Positions 9,012-18,361 are shown, numbered from the stretch's first letter. The stretch is DNA of 64,000 nt from Eudoraea chungangensis (GCF_029360665.1 NZ_JARDUB010000003.1:434001-498000); one strand, 5' to 3'. Notes: generated by a model not told the origin, from the letters alone. A program made the numbers and translations.

Positions 9012-9659
9012 TTGCTTACCATATGGCGGTATCCCCTGTATTATGATACACCCTTACGTTATCTGCCTATCCTCTTGATGTACACTTTTCTTACAGAGCT
9101 CTTGGGCGTTTTAATTAGCGTAAATGTAGAAATAAGTCTTTTCTACAAGGAGGTTTACTTCAATAATAACTGGTTCATATACAATTTGTATAATCTACTT
9201 TTTTTTCTTTATTTCTATTACGTATTTTGGTCTTATATCTCTTCGAAGAAAAGTAAAAACATAATCAAAACTGGAGCCATTCTTTTTTTGATTACCAGTA
9301 TTATAAATCCTTTGGCACAGTCTTTCAAAACAATGCCTCAACTAACTTCTTACATTATAGGGGCAATAGTTTTGTTATGGAGTATTTACTTATACACAAT
9401 AGATCTGAAAAAGGACTATGGCGTCTATTTTCTTAAGAAAGATTTACTGTCTTGGCTAAGTTTGGGTATGGGAATATTTTATGCGGGATATTTGCCAATA
9501 AAAATCCTTCGCTATTATATGACTATTTACGATTTTAAAATCCTATGGGTTAGCAAAGTACATCTTTATTTAATCCTTATTATGTATTTATGCTTTGCTA
9601 TTGGACTAGTTATTATGCGCAGACGTAAACTTCCAAGTTTAGAGACAGAGATTGAATAA
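9012..9659 (+). CDS. Seven-helix membrane protein, start codon uncertain
   Basis: An integral membrane protein of unknown function with about seven hydrophobic helices. The first canonical start in frame is TTG at 9012 (215 residues). However, the frame is open from 8922, and the codons just upstream encode LVKILQENYFLPLYGLVLLL, which supplies the first helix and reads like real coding sequence. No ATG, GTG or TTG exists between 8922 and 9012; CTG at 8952 is the best alternative. The preceding lipoprotein gene ends at 8925. No family could be named with confidence; proteins of similar layout occur in other Flavobacteriaceae. Confidence 0.75.
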   Translation: MLTIWRYPLYYDTPLRYLPILLMYTFLTELLGVLISVNVEISLFYKEVYFNNNWFIYNLYNLLFFLYFYYVFWSYISSKKSKNIIKTGAILFLITSIINPLAQSFKTMPQLTSYIIGAIVLLWSIYLYTIDLKKDYGVYFLKKDLLSWLSLGMGIFYAGYLPIKILRYYMTIYDFKILWVSKVHLYLILIMYLCFAIGLVIMRRRKLPSLETEIE

Positions 9660-9710
9660 TAAAAATAGCGATACACCATTAATATTGGCTGCCTAGTATT
9701 TAAAACAAAA

Positions 9711-9741
9711 AAGCCCGAGTTCCTAAAAAAGAACCGGGCTT
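9711..9741. terminator. Hairpin terminator shared by convergent genes
   Basis: AAGCCCGAGTTC at 9711-9722 pairs with GAACCGGGCTT at 9731-9741, with a single bulged A and an A-rich loop. It lies between the membrane-protein gene and rpsT. Confidence 0.75.
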
Positions 9742-9760
9742 CAAATAATTTATTAAGCTG

Positions 9761-10012
9761 CTATAGAGAAGCTACCTGCTTTGCTAGCTTACTTTTTAAG
9801 TTAGCTGCCTTATTAGAATGTATAATATTCCTTTTAGCAAGTTTGTCTATCATACTTACTACAGATGGCAAAAGAGATTCAGCTGCTTTCTTATCTGTTT
9901 CTCCACGCAATTTTTTTATTGCATTTCTTGTAGTTTTGTGCTGGTATCTATTTCGCAGTCTAACTACTTCATTCCTTCTTATTCTCTTTAATGCCGACTT
10001 ATGATTTGCCAT
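9761..10012 (-). CDS. rpsT: 30S ribosomal protein S20
   Basis: S20 binds 16S rRNA early in small-subunit assembly. The 83-residue, strongly basic, helical sequence begins [20 protein letters not shown] and contains [10 protein letters not shown] and [15 protein letters not shown], all typical of bS20. It lies 43 nt downstream of two tRNA-Glu genes on the same strand and may be read through from their promoter, since no separate -7 element was found between them. Confidence 0.97.
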   Translation of the reverse strand: MANHKSALKRIRRNEVVRLRNRYQHKTTRNAIKKLRGETDKKAAESLLPSVVSMIDKLAKRNIIHSNKAANLKSKLAKQVASL

Positions 10013-10055
10013 TTCTTATTTTTATTTTGTTTAAACGGACTCTCAGTTCCTTTTG

Positions 10056-10127
10056 TAGCCCGTAGGGGAATCGAACCCCTGTTACCAGGATGAAAACCTG
10101 GCGTCCTAACCCCTAGACGAACGGGCC
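10056..10127 (-). tRNA. tRNA-Glu (anticodon UUC), copy 1
   Basis: A full cloverleaf on the minus strand: acceptor GGCCCGT pairs with ACGGGCT through a G1-U72 wobble, anticodon stem CCAGG/CCTGG encloses the loop TTTTCAT with anticodon TTC, and the T arm is AGGGGTTCGATTCCCCT. The discriminator base is A; CCA is not encoded. It is identical to the copy at 10195-10266. Confidence 0.95.
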
Positions 10128-10194
10128 AATATTTTCAAATGCCTAAAAAACAAGCGTTTACAGCCTATTTTTAAATTTTAATTCAATTCCTTCG

Positions 10195-10266
10195 TAGCCC
10201 GTAGGGGAATCGAACCCCTGTTACCAGGATGAAAACCTGGCGTCCTAACCCCTAGACGAACGGGCC
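10195..10266 (-). tRNA. tRNA-Glu (anticodon UUC), copy 2
   Basis: This copy is identical over all 72 nt to the one at 10056-10127, 67 nt apart. It has the same anticodon TTC and no encoded CCA. It is the promoter-proximal copy, with a -7 element 24 nt upstream at 10290-10297, and probably heads a tRNA-tRNA-rpsT transcript. Confidence 0.95.
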
Positions 10267-10289
10267 AATAGATCGCATAATTGCGGATG

Positions 10290-10297
10290 CAAAAATA
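10290..10297 (-). promoter_or_regulatory. Bacteroidota -7 promoter element for the tRNA-Glu pair
   Basis: The minus strand reads TATTTTTG, an exact TAnnTTTG match, 24 nt before the 5' end of the first tRNA-Glu. Confidence 0.45.
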
Positions 10298-10346
10298 CAA
10301 TTATTTTTAACTATACCAACACCTACATATATTTTTTTATATACCT

Positions 10347-11822
10347 CTAATAAGCTTTAGCAAAGAGCACTCTTTGCGCAGATGGTTTCCCAGTTACCAT
10401 ACAGCTACCTTCTTCTGGGTTTCCTCCTAAAGGAATACATCTAATTGTGGCTTTCGTCTGCTCCTTAATTTGATCCTCTGTTTCCGAACTACCATCCCAA
10501 TGTGCAGATATAAAGCCCCCTTTTTCGTCAAGAACTTTCTTAAATTCCGTGTAAGTTTCTACTTCGGTAATATGTGATTCTCTAAAGCTTTTTGCCTTTT
10601 GGTAAATGTTGTCCTGTATCTCTACCAACAAGCCTGAAATTTTCTCCACAATATCTGATGCTGGAATGATACTTTTTTCCAGGGTATCTCGTCTTGCTAC
10701 TTCATAGGTCCCATTTTCTAAATCTCTCTGACCTACAGCGATTCTTATCGGAACTCCTTTTAATTCGTATTCATTAAATTTAAATCCTGGCTTGTGGGTA
10801 TCTCTTTTATCATACTTAACTGAGACATCTCTTTTTCGCAGTTCTTTTACTAAAGGCTCTATATTTTCTGAAATAGCATCTAGTTGCTCTAAGCCTTTGT
10901 AAATAGGAACAATAACCACCTGAATTGGTGCAAGTTTAGGTGGAAGTACCAATCCATTATCATCACTGTGCGTCATAATTAAGGCACCCATTAATCTCGT
11001 GGAAACACCCCAGGAAGTAGCCCAAACATATTCTTGCTTGCCTTCTTTAGTTGCGTATTTTACATCAAAAGCTTTGGCAAAGTTTTGTCCTAAGAAATGT
11101 GAGGTGCCGGCCTGTAATGCCTTACCATCTTGCATAAGCGCTTCTATGCAATAGGTATCCAAAGCACCTGCAAAACGCTCACTTTCTGTCTTTGTTCCCT
11201 TAATAACCGGAACACCCATTTGATTTTCGGCAAAATCTGCATAGATGTCCAAAATCAATTCAGCTTCTTTAATAGCTTCTTCCTCTGTTGAATGCGCTGT
11301 ATGTCCTTCTTGCCATAAAAACTCCGCAGTCCGAAGAAATAAGCGAGTTCTCATTTCCCATCTTACCACATTGGCCCATTGGTTAATAAGCAATGGCAGG
11401 TCTCTATAAGACTGTATCCACCTTCTGTAGGTATCCCAGATAATAGTTTCTGAAGTGGGTCTAACGATAAGCTCCTCCTCTAATTTTGCATCTTCATCTA
11501 CAATAATACCACTACCGTCTTCCGCATTTTTTAAGCGATAATGCGTTACCACGGCACATTCCTTGGCAAAGCCCTCCACATGACTTGCCTCTTTACTTAA
11601 ATAAGATTTTGGAATAAATAATGGAAAATAAGCATTCTGATGTCCCGTTTCTTTGAACATTTTATCCAGACCACTTTGCATTTTTTCCCAAATAGCAAAA
11701 CCGTATGGTTTAATAACCATACAACCCCTTACCCCTGAATTCTCAGCCAAATCGGCCTTAATTACGAGTTCGTTATACCATTTGGAGTAATCCTCGCTCC
11801 TCTTCGTTAATTTTTTTCCCAT
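10347..11822 (-). CDS. proS: Prolyl-tRNA synthetase (short, archaeal/eukaryotic type)
   Basis: ProRS charges tRNA-Pro with proline. The 491-residue length and the N-terminus [20 protein letters not shown] mark the short archaeal/eukaryote-like class without the bacterial editing insert. Class II synthetase features are visible: [15 protein letters not shown], the motif-2 region [20 protein letters not shown], and the proline pocket [14 protein letters not shown]. The anticodon-binding domain begins near residue 290, and the C-terminus ends [18 protein letters not shown]. It is divergent from the Trp/Gly-rich lipoprotein gene. Confidence 0.96.
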   Translation of the reverse strand: MGKKLTKRSEDYSKWYNELVIKADLAENSGVRGCMVIKPYGFAIWEKMQSGLDKMFKETGHQNAYFPLFIPKSYLSKEASHVEGFAKECAVVTHYRLKNAEDGSGIIVDEDAKLEEELIVRPTSETIIWDTYRRWIQSYRDLPLLINQWANVVRWEMRTRLFLRTAEFLWQEGHTAHSTEEEAIKEAELILDIYADFAENQMGVPVIKGTKTESERFAGALDTYCIEALMQDGKALQAGTSHFLGQNFAKAFDVKYATKEGKQEYVWATSWGVSTRLMGALIMTHSDDNGLVLPPKLAPIQVVIVPIYKGLEQLDAISENIEPLVKELRKRDVSVKYDKRDTHKPGFKFNEYELKGVPIRIAVGQRDLENGTYEVARRDTLEKSIIPASDIVEKISGLLVEIQDNIYQKAKSFRESHITEVETYTEFKKVLDEKGGFISAHWDGSSETEDQIKEQTKATIRCIPLGGNPEEGSCMVTGKPSAQRVLFAKAY

Positions 11823-11918
11823 GAATAATACTTTGGCACAACTCTTGTGACTTAGTTAGCGTAATAGTTCGGTAAAACTAACTATTTTAAATATGTCCAA
11901 CAATATAATTTTTTAGTG

Positions 11919-13295
11919 ATGATACAAACTTTACTTTCTTACAGAGCTGCAAAGATGTTAACGGTCATTGCCACAGTTGGACTTTTAACCTCTTGTGGTT
12001 CTTACCAGCAGTCTTCTTATTATGATAATGACGGGATATATGCTGATGAAAGTGAGGAGACCTATGTTGCACCGGCCCGAAGTACTCAGAAAAAGAAAGT
12101 TGAAGACAATGACCTTTACGGTACTTATTTTGACCAGAAAGCTGAGGACCTTGGAAGCTACATGGATAGTGAAGTCTTCACAAATGTAGATGATTATTAC
12201 GGAGGGGATATTGAAAATGATAGTCTTCCTAACGCTCAAGAAGAAACGTATTTCGACTATAATAATGAATATCTCGGTGACGCTGGATGGGGTGATAATC
12301 CATCTAATGTAACGATCAACAACTACAATGGTGCTGGCTGGGGTGCTGGCTGGGGCTGGGGTGGTTATTGGGGTCCTGCCTGGGGCTGGAGCGCTGGCTG
12401 GGGCTGGGGCTGGGGCGGAGGCTACTGGGGCATCGGCTGGGGCTGGGGCGGAGGCTACTGGGGTCCTGGTTGGGGCTGGGGAGGATATTATCCCGGTTGG
12501 GGCTGGGGAGGCTGCTGCTACTATGGCGGTGGATATTACGCCTATGGAAAATACGGTTATAACAGAGGACGTAGAGGTTATTACAATAACTACAATAACG
12601 CCTTAACTTCCAATTCACTAAGGGGAAGGTCTAATCTAACTTCAGGTAGAGGTAGAAGTTCTGCAAACACTACCGCGAGAAGCACAAGAACGGTGAATAG
12701 AAATACTACTGGAAGAAGCAGTAGCACACGAAGTAGTTCGGCAAGAACGGCTTCTGCACGTACAAGTTCAGCCAATAGAACCTCAAGATATAATAGCGCA
12801 AATAGTGGGAGAAGAAGCGTAAGCGCAGATGCTATTGATCGCAATAGAACCTACAGGTCTAGTAGAAGTACGCGATCTGTTCCAGGCTACAGTAGTCGGA
12901 AAAGTCAAAACTATAGATCCTATAATCCGAATGCAAGTCGTACTACCTCTAGAAGATCTTATTCTAGCAATGGAGCATATAGAAGTAGTCCCAACAGTTC
13001 CGGATATAGAAGTTCTGCAAGGAGCAGTATGCCTAGGACCTCTAGGTCTAGTACCAGTAGAAATTCAGGATATAGAGGTTCTAATAGGTCTTACAGCCCA
13101 AGTAGTTCTGGCTATAGAAGCTCTGGCAGCTCAAGAAGCTCCAGTGGATATAGAAGTTCGGGAGGTTCAAGAAGTTCCAGTGGATATAGAAGCTCTGGTG
13201 GCGGAAGTTACAGAAGTTCTGGTGGCGGAAGAAGTTCTGGAGGCATGCGTTCTGGTGGAGGAAGATCATCCGGAAGAGGTGGAGCTCGTCAATAA
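11919..13295 (+). CDS. Trp/Gly-rich and Ser/Arg-rich lipoprotein
   Basis: An unusual low-complexity secreted protein of 458 residues. A signal peptide ends in the lipobox LLTSC (about residues 26-30 from this ATG); a GTG lies one codon earlier. An acidic linker follows (about 30-135). Next comes a segment of about 65 residues with some 17 tryptophans in GWGWGG patterns (about 138-198), then Tyr/Gly (to about 220). A basic Ser/Arg/Gly tail with GYRSSGG repeats runs to the end. No enzymatic motif is visible. It is followed 35 nt later by the FadL-like porin gene. A surface or envelope structural role is inferred, not shown. Confidence 0.8.
   Translation: MIQTLLSYRAAKMLTVIATVGLLTSCGSYQQSSYYDNDGIYADESEETYVAPARSTQKKKVEDNDLYGTYFDQKAEDLGSYMDSEVFTNVDDYYGGDIENDSLPNAQEETYFDYNNEYLGDAGWGDNPSNVTINNYNGAGWGAGWGWGGYWGPAWGWSAGWGWGWGGGYWGIGWGWGGGYWGPGWGWGGYYPGWGWGGCCYYGGGYYAYGKYGYNRGRRGYYNNYNNALTSNSLRGRSNLTSGRGRSSANTTARSTRTVNRNTTGRSSSTRSSSARTASARTSSANRTSRYNSANSGRRSVSADAIDRNRTYRSSRSTRSVPGYSSRKSQNYRSYNPNASRTTSRRSYSSNGAYRSSPNSSGYRSSARSSMPRTSRSSTSRNSGYRGSNRSYSPSSSGYRSSGSSRSSSGYRSSGGSRSSSGYRSSGGGSYRSSGGGRSSGGMRSGGGRSSGRGGARQ
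12404..12463 (+). repeat. 33-nt in-frame tandem repeat in the Trp/Gly segment
   Basis: A 27-nt core (12404-12430) recurs exactly at 12437-12463, with a 33-nt period. It encodes GWGWGGGYWG followed by a short spacer. The period is a multiple of three, so the number of repeats can change without shifting the frame. Confidence 0.8.
13110..13205 (+). repeat. 36-nt in-frame tandem repeat in the Ser/Arg tail
   Basis: Units at 13110-13145 and 13146-13181, plus a partial third, encode GYRSSGSSRSSS and GYRSSGGSRSSS and then GYRSSGGG. Third-position differences show the repeats have diverged at silent sites while the peptide is kept. Confidence 0.75.
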
Positions 13296-13330
13296 TCCTT
13301 TAAATAGCAATTAAACTTAAATTAAAAAAA

Positions 13331-14845
13331 ATGAAAAATCCCTTTTTTTTCATCCTAGCCTTTGCATGTATTAGCATACAGGCCCAGAACATTGAAGATG
13401 TATTGCGATATAGTTTAGACAATACTCAAGGTACGGCAAGATATCAAGGACTAAGTGGCGCTTTTACAGCTTTAGGAGGAGATCTGTCCGCTTTAAATGC
13501 TAACCCGGCAAGTTCCGCAGTTTTCAATAATAGTCAGTTCACCTTTACAGGAACAAATTATAATAGAAATAATGACGCAACTTATTTTGGGACCTTTAGA
13601 AATGGGGGGCTAAATTCTTTTAAAATTAATCAGATAGGCGGTGTTTTCGTTTTTAAAGATCGTAGCAGAGCTTCAGAATGGAAAAAATTTACCTTGGCCC
13701 TGAACTATGATCTCAGCTCTAATTTTAGAAATAGATATTATGTAGCGGGTTCTAGTACACAAGGGATTGACAACTATTTCTTGGCATTCGCTCAGGGCGT
13801 GCCACTTAATCAGTTGCAGGTTGGAGAGGATGAATTTATAGAAGACGTATATCTCGATATAGGATCACAATTGGGATTTGGACCTCAACAGGCATTTCTA
13901 GGATTTCAATCGGGAGTAATTGATCCTGTAGATTTTGATGACCCAAATAACACCAACTACTTTGGCAATGCGCTTTACGAAAGGGTAAATCAAGACTATT
14001 TTCAAGAAACTTATGGCTACAACAGTAAGTTTACCATGAACTTTGCTACCCAATATTTAGATGTGCTGTATATTGGAGGGTCCATGAATTTTCACAGTAT
14101 CTATTACGAACAATATACCCAATTTAGCGAGAGAGGATACAATACCGATTCCCCAATTCAGTTTACCAACTTCGATAATTTATTAGTAACTAGAGGCAAT
14201 GGGTTTTCTTTTAGTTTAGGAATGATTGCCAAAGTTAATCAGGCAGTAAGACTGGGTGCTAGTTATCAGTCCCCGACATGGTACGACTTAACTGATGATT
14301 TAGCCCAACGAATTAATACAGATTTTCCGGATAAAAATCCAGATATCGGATTTATTGATTTTAATATTGTAAATCTTTTCCCAGGTTACTCAATTCAGAC
14401 TCCTGGAAAGTTTAACGGAGGTCTTGCCCTAGTCTTTGGTGGCAATGGGCTTTTGAGTTTTGATTATAGCTATCAGGACATGTCGAAATCAAAATTAAAG
14501 CCTACAGCAGACCCGAGCTTTGGCTCGGTAAATTCGGAAATTGCAAGTACATTAAGAGCTGTCTCCACTTTTCGAATTGGAGGTGAATACAGGATTAAAA
14601 GACTAAGTTTGAGAGGTGGATACCGCTTTGAACAAAGTCCTTATGCGAATGGCTTCACTATAGGGGATCTCAATGGCTTTTCGGCTGGTCTGGGGTATAA
14701 TTTTGGCGCTAGTAGATTTGATATAACCTACAGTAGAGTTGAACGTTCTGCGGAACAAGAATTATTCGATGTTGGAGTTACAACTCCGGCCAGAATAGAT
14801 GCAGTGCTTAACAACGTTAGCTTTGGCTATACTTTAAACTTTTAG
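13331..14845 (+). CDS. OmpP1/FadL-like outer-membrane transport protein
   Basis: A 504-residue outer-membrane beta-barrel. A signal peptide (about 1-18, ending IQAQ) is followed by NIEDVLRYSLDNTQGTARYQ and the FadL/OmpP1-type segment ALGGDLSALNANPASSAVF, where the NPA motif is typical. Alternating aromatic strands follow, and the final strand VSFGYTLNF ends in Phe, as outer-membrane barrels do. FadL relatives move hydrophobic compounds; the substrate here is unknown. It is in the same direction as the Trp/Gly-rich lipoprotein and probably co-transcribed. The downstream T9SS gene converges on it with 19 nt between. Confidence 0.88.
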   Translation: MKNPFFFILAFACISIQAQNIEDVLRYSLDNTQGTARYQGLSGAFTALGGDLSALNANPASSAVFNNSQFTFTGTNYNRNNDATYFGTFRNGGLNSFKINQIGGVFVFKDRSRASEWKKFTLALNYDLSSNFRNRYYVAGSSTQGIDNYFLAFAQGVPLNQLQVGEDEFIEDVYLDIGSQLGFGPQQAFLGFQSGVIDPVDFDDPNNTNYFGNALYERVNQDYFQETYGYNSKFTMNFATQYLDVLYIGGSMNFHSIYYEQYTQFSERGYNTDSPIQFTNFDNLLVTRGNGFSFSLGMIAKVNQAVRLGASYQSPTWYDLTDDLAQRINTDFPDKNPDIGFIDFNIVNLFPGYSIQTPGKFNGGLALVFGGNGLLSFDYSYQDMSKSKLKPTADPSFGSVNSEIASTLRAVSTFRIGGEYRIKRLSLRGGYRFEQSPYANGFTIGDLNGFSAGLGYNFGASRFDITYSRVERSAEQELFDVGVTTPARIDAVLNNVSFGYTLNF

Positions 14846-14864
14846 AAACAAGCCTTTAATCTTC

Positions 14865-16292
14865 TTAACGAACCAGGGAAAAATGATTCCGTAAAGTATT
14901 GGCTACTAGAACGCCATTCTCGTCACGAGAGTATTCTAAACGAAACCAGTAATCGGAAGAAGGTAATGGTCTGCCGTTAAACGTTCCGTCCCAACCTATG
15001 GTTGAAGCATCTAATTGCTTAAGCAATTTACCGTATCGATCAAAAATAAAGACCACAGGGTCGGTAAGGGTTTCAATACCCAAAATATTCCAAGCATCGT
15101 GGATACCATCACCATTTGGCGTAAAGAATTTTGGATATCCAACTATTAAAAATGGAATTGGTTCAGTAGTTCCACATCCATTTTTATCATTTATTACAAG
15201 GGTATTTACGCCCGGAGGGATATCCATAAAAATGGATTCATCCTGAAACTCCCCACCATTAATGGCATATTCATAAGACCCATCTCCATCTACAAAAAAC
15301 TCTACATTATTACTATCCGATAAATCGTCTAAAACAACTATCCCATTTGGTTCTGGCAAAAGCGTCGGAACACCATAAAAAGTAATTAAAATATCATCGG
15401 TAATGGTCGTCGCCAAGGTTGTTTGTATTTCTACAAAGTAGCGGCCACTGGTTGGACTGCTTACAACTAGCTCGGCTCCTAAGGGCCCGGAACCAGTTAA
15501 AGTAGCATCTATTACACCATCATCTTCATAATCTACAGTCCAAGTTACACTTGAAATATCAGGCCCTGCTGGAGAATTTAATGCTGTTAAGGTGATATCC
15601 GGATCTCCTTCACATGCAATTATATCTAAGCCTAAAAACTCATCTCGCAAAGTACAATCCAAAGCAGTATCCTGGTCCTCTTCTACCGATCTTCCAGTAA
15701 ATGTAAGTATATAAGGCTCTGCATTCCCATCAAAATTGGTGTTAAAATTATTGATAAGTAAATAATAGATTTCCCCTTCTAAAACATCTAAATACTCGTC
15801 GTAGGTATTTTGATTTGCGGTAAGAGGTGGTGCACCTTCCTGCCCATTCTCTGGGTTAACACCCATACCGGTATACCTTGTACTATTTACTTCATAATTA
15901 CATCTTATAGGCTGGGCAGTGCCATTACTTATACTGGCGCAATCTGTATCGGGCCCATATAAAGCAAAATCCCATTCTGCTGTAATCGCAGAACCTGCAG
16001 AGGGTAAGGCCTCGAGATCAAATCCAATCTGCCCATCCGTACCTGCCCTAAATACATACCATGAAGTATTGTTCTCAATATTAGCAGAACTAACACTCCC
16101 CTTCTCTAGACAACCAGACTGTCTAATTTCGTCGGGGTTAAAATCTTCTATATCACCTAATCCATCCGCTAGGTTAGAAATGGGCATATCTGCACAAACG
16201 GGAATTGCACTTCTACAATCCGGTGAATTCTGTGCTACTACTCTACTACTTATAAAGAGCACAAAACATAGGAAACATAAGAGGGTTCGCAT
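14865..16292 (-). CDS. Secreted T9SS type B cargo protein (shorter paralogue)
   Basis: A 475-residue exported protein. The signal peptide (about 1-20, ending VVAQ) leads to a Cys-containing domain starting SPDCRSAIPVC, with WYVFRAG and WDFALYG strands typical of prokaryotic bead-like domains. An Ig-like middle follows. The last ~90 residues are a gliding-motility-associated (CHU_C) type B sorting domain: FFTPNGDGIHDAW, IFDRYGKLLKQL, GWDGTFNGRPLPSSDYWF, and the end NHFSLVR. Such domains direct type IX secretion to the surface or medium. It resembles the next gene along its whole length, so the two are tandem paralogues. Confidence 0.9.
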   Translation of the reverse strand: MRTLLCFLCFVLFISSRVVAQNSPDCRSAIPVCADMPISNLADGLGDIEDFNPDEIRQSGCLEKGSVSSANIENNTSWYVFRAGTDGQIGFDLEALPSAGSAITAEWDFALYGPDTDCASISNGTAQPIRCNYEVNSTRYTGMGVNPENGQEGAPPLTANQNTYDEYLDVLEGEIYYLLINNFNTNFDGNAEPYILTFTGRSVEEDQDTALDCTLRDEFLGLDIIACEGDPDITLTALNSPAGPDISSVTWTVDYEDDGVIDATLTGSGPLGAELVVSSPTSGRYFVEIQTTLATTITDDILITFYGVPTLLPEPNGIVVLDDLSDSNNVEFFVDGDGSYEYAINGGEFQDESIFMDIPPGVNTLVINDKNGCGTTEPIPFLIVGYPKFFTPNGDGIHDAWNILGIETLTDPVVFIFDRYGKLLKQLDASTIGWDGTFNGRPLPSSDYWFRLEYSRDENGVLVANTLRNHFSLVR

Positions 16293-16417
16293 AAATTATG
16301 GGGCTATAATTATACAAATAATCATAACTATAACTCTATGCACTGTTTTTTAGTATGTCTTATCGAAGATTTTAATCACTTTATCGATAAACGTCTTTGT
16401 ACAATTAGATTGGTTAT

Positions 16418-18223
16418 TTATCGCTTAAGGGCAAAATGATTTTGAATATACTTCGCTTCTACCCTTTCCCCCTGAAAATCCAAATAAGTAAGTTTAAACC
16501 AATAATCACTCGAGGGCAAAGGAATACCATTAAAATCCCCGTTCCAACCTAAACTACTCTCTGACAAAACTTTTAAAAGCTTCCCGTATCTATCGTAAAT
16601 TTCCACTATGGGTTGTTCCAAACTTTGAAGACCTTCTAAGTACCAATTATCGTTTATTCCGTCACCATTAGGCGTAAAAAAGCTAAGGTAGCCCACTACG
16701 GTTATCGTTTCAGTAATACTACCACATCCATTTCGGTCTACAATCCTTATCACATGTATTCCTGGAAGAACCTCCGTAAAGATAGCCGCGTCCTGAAAGG
16801 GACCGTTATCCATTTGAAACTCAAAATTACCTATGTTATTTGTTACTAATTCAATAGTATTATTGCCTCGTAAGTCGTTCACCACAACCTCCAATAATCT
16901 GGGAGTTTCAGATACTAAAACATCGATCGCTGTTTCTGTTGAACAACTTACCCCAGAAGATTCTGAAGTTACAATAAGGTTATAAGTACCGGCCTCCATA
17001 ACACTTATTTGAGGTGTGGTCTCCCCGGTACTCCATAGATAAGTGTAAAATGGTGACACTTCTGCAGGACCAATAGTAATTTGCGCACTGTTTTCGCAGA
17101 TTTGTACTTCTGTTGGAAAATCTAGGGTAGGAGCCTCTAAAACATTTAAAGTGAACTGTCCGGATGCATCAAAACAATGAGGATTAGCTAAAGAACTTGC
17201 TCTTACAAAGATTGTAGTAGTTCCCATAGCCGGGACAAAGGTATCGTTCAAGGAGTTTAGTCCTAAGATTGCATCATCCATGGTAAGATGATAACTAATT
17301 ATATTTTCAGAAGGGTCTTGTCCTGCCAATGCTTCGTCATCTTTACTTCTAAGGTCATAAAAACCTCCGTTGAAACAAAAAGTTTCATCCGATAAAGAAC
17401 TCAGATAAGGGGTGTCGTAATACACCACTTGTACATCACTTATTATGTTTGAAGTAGGTCCGGTATTCACATCCACTCGATACATACCGGAGACAGCTAC
17501 CTGAAAGGTGGCCGTTGTTTCGGATAATATTTCGTTAAAGCCATTACCTACGTCAAGGTACCATCGATAGCCTAAGGCTCCGGGAAAACTTGCATCCAAA
17601 ACAACTTCTTCTGTATCGCAGGCAGCGATAGGAGGGCCCAAAAGATTACTAATTATAGAACAATCCAAAGCATCATATGGATTAGTGTTAAAAATATCTC
17701 CCGAAAACTGAATAGAGAAACCAGAATTAGTATTGCTAAAATTATTAATCATTAGGTAGTATTCCTCGCCTGGAGCAACTTCTAGCCATTCTTCATACAA
17801 GACCGTATTGGATGTTCCACTTGGGCTCTCCCCAATGCCCATAAAGCTCTCGCCATCGCTATTATCAAAGAAATTACATCGAACGGGTTCTCCGAGATTA
17901 TTACAATTATCTGTCTTATACAAGGCAAAATCCCAATCCTCTGCGGTACCGAAACCTATATTAATTCCAAGCTGTCCGGATGCCGCGGTCTTGAACCGAT
18001 ACCATGCCGAATTAGACTCTATACTTCCCGAGAGAGTTCTCTCCAAGCATCCACTACTAGCGAGACCAGGATAATCATCCACTCCATATCCCAAAGTACC
18101 CCCATTTATTGGTGTATTGTTACATATGGGTATAGCAGTTGCGCAGTCTGCGGATACCTGAGCATAGGCTAGTTCCACAGTGCCCACTATACTAACAAGA
18201 AGAAGAAGGTATATACCCCGCAT
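16418..18223 (-). CDS. Secreted T9SS type B cargo protein (longer paralogue)
   Basis: A 601-residue relative of the neighbouring cargo protein. The ATG at 18223 gives MRGIYLLLLVSIVGTVELAY, a good signal peptide ending in AQ; a GTG three codons upstream is less likely. The N-terminal domain SADCATAIPICNNTPI matches the paralogue. An extra Ig-like or PKD-like section (with YTYLWSTGETTPQISV) accounts for the greater length. The C-terminal sorting domain has FFTPNGDGINDNWYLEG, IYDRYGKLLKVL, GWNGDFNGIPLPSSDYWF and NHFALKR. The repeated Ig-like sections suggest adhesion or a surface-matrix role (inference). The gap between the paralogues is about 125 bp. Confidence 0.9.
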   Translation of the reverse strand: MRGIYLLLLVSIVGTVELAYAQVSADCATAIPICNNTPINGGTLGYGVDDYPGLASSGCLERTLSGSIESNSAWYRFKTAASGQLGINIGFGTAEDWDFALYKTDNCNNLGEPVRCNFFDNSDGESFMGIGESPSGTSNTVLYEEWLEVAPGEEYYLMINNFSNTNSGFSIQFSGDIFNTNPYDALDCSIISNLLGPPIAACDTEEVVLDASFPGALGYRWYLDVGNGFNEILSETTATFQVAVSGMYRVDVNTGPTSNIISDVQVVYYDTPYLSSLSDETFCFNGGFYDLRSKDDEALAGQDPSENIISYHLTMDDAILGLNSLNDTFVPAMGTTTIFVRASSLANPHCFDASGQFTLNVLEAPTLDFPTEVQICENSAQITIGPAEVSPFYTYLWSTGETTPQISVMEAGTYNLIVTSESSGVSCSTETAIDVLVSETPRLLEVVVNDLRGNNTIELVTNNIGNFEFQMDNGPFQDAAIFTEVLPGIHVIRIVDRNGCGSITETITVVGYLSFFTPNGDGINDNWYLEGLQSLEQPIVEIYDRYGKLLKVLSESSLGWNGDFNGIPLPSSDYWFKLTYLDFQGERVEAKYIQNHFALKR

Positions 18224-18330
18224 AAAACACACCTCTATTAACCAATAAATAAAATTAAGAGCCCACTTGTCTTAACACTAATTTATGTTGTGTAAGTCTA
18301 CTAACTGGGGATAAAGTGGCATATTATGTA

Positions 18331-18338
18331 TATCTTTG
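18331..18338 (+). promoter_or_regulatory. Bacteroidota -7 promoter element for folE-cysS-yidD
   Basis: TATCTTTG matches TAnnTTTG exactly and lies 24 nt upstream of the folE ATG. Confidence 0.5.
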
Positions 18339-18361
18339 CCTTTCCTAAAAAAGGTATTTAA

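Noticed and set aside
13110-13205. Regular repeats suggestive of a CRISPR array
   Set aside because: The repeats are directly adjacent, without spacers, inside a coding frame.
12829-13314. A 161-residue frame on the plus strand overlapping the Ser/Arg-rich lipoprotein
   Set aside because: It is an out-of-frame shadow of repetitive sequence with biased composition; the lipoprotein frame has a signal peptide and ordered domains.
18224-18232. GTG start three codons upstream for the longer T9SS cargo
   Set aside because: The ATG at 18223 already yields a good signal peptide.
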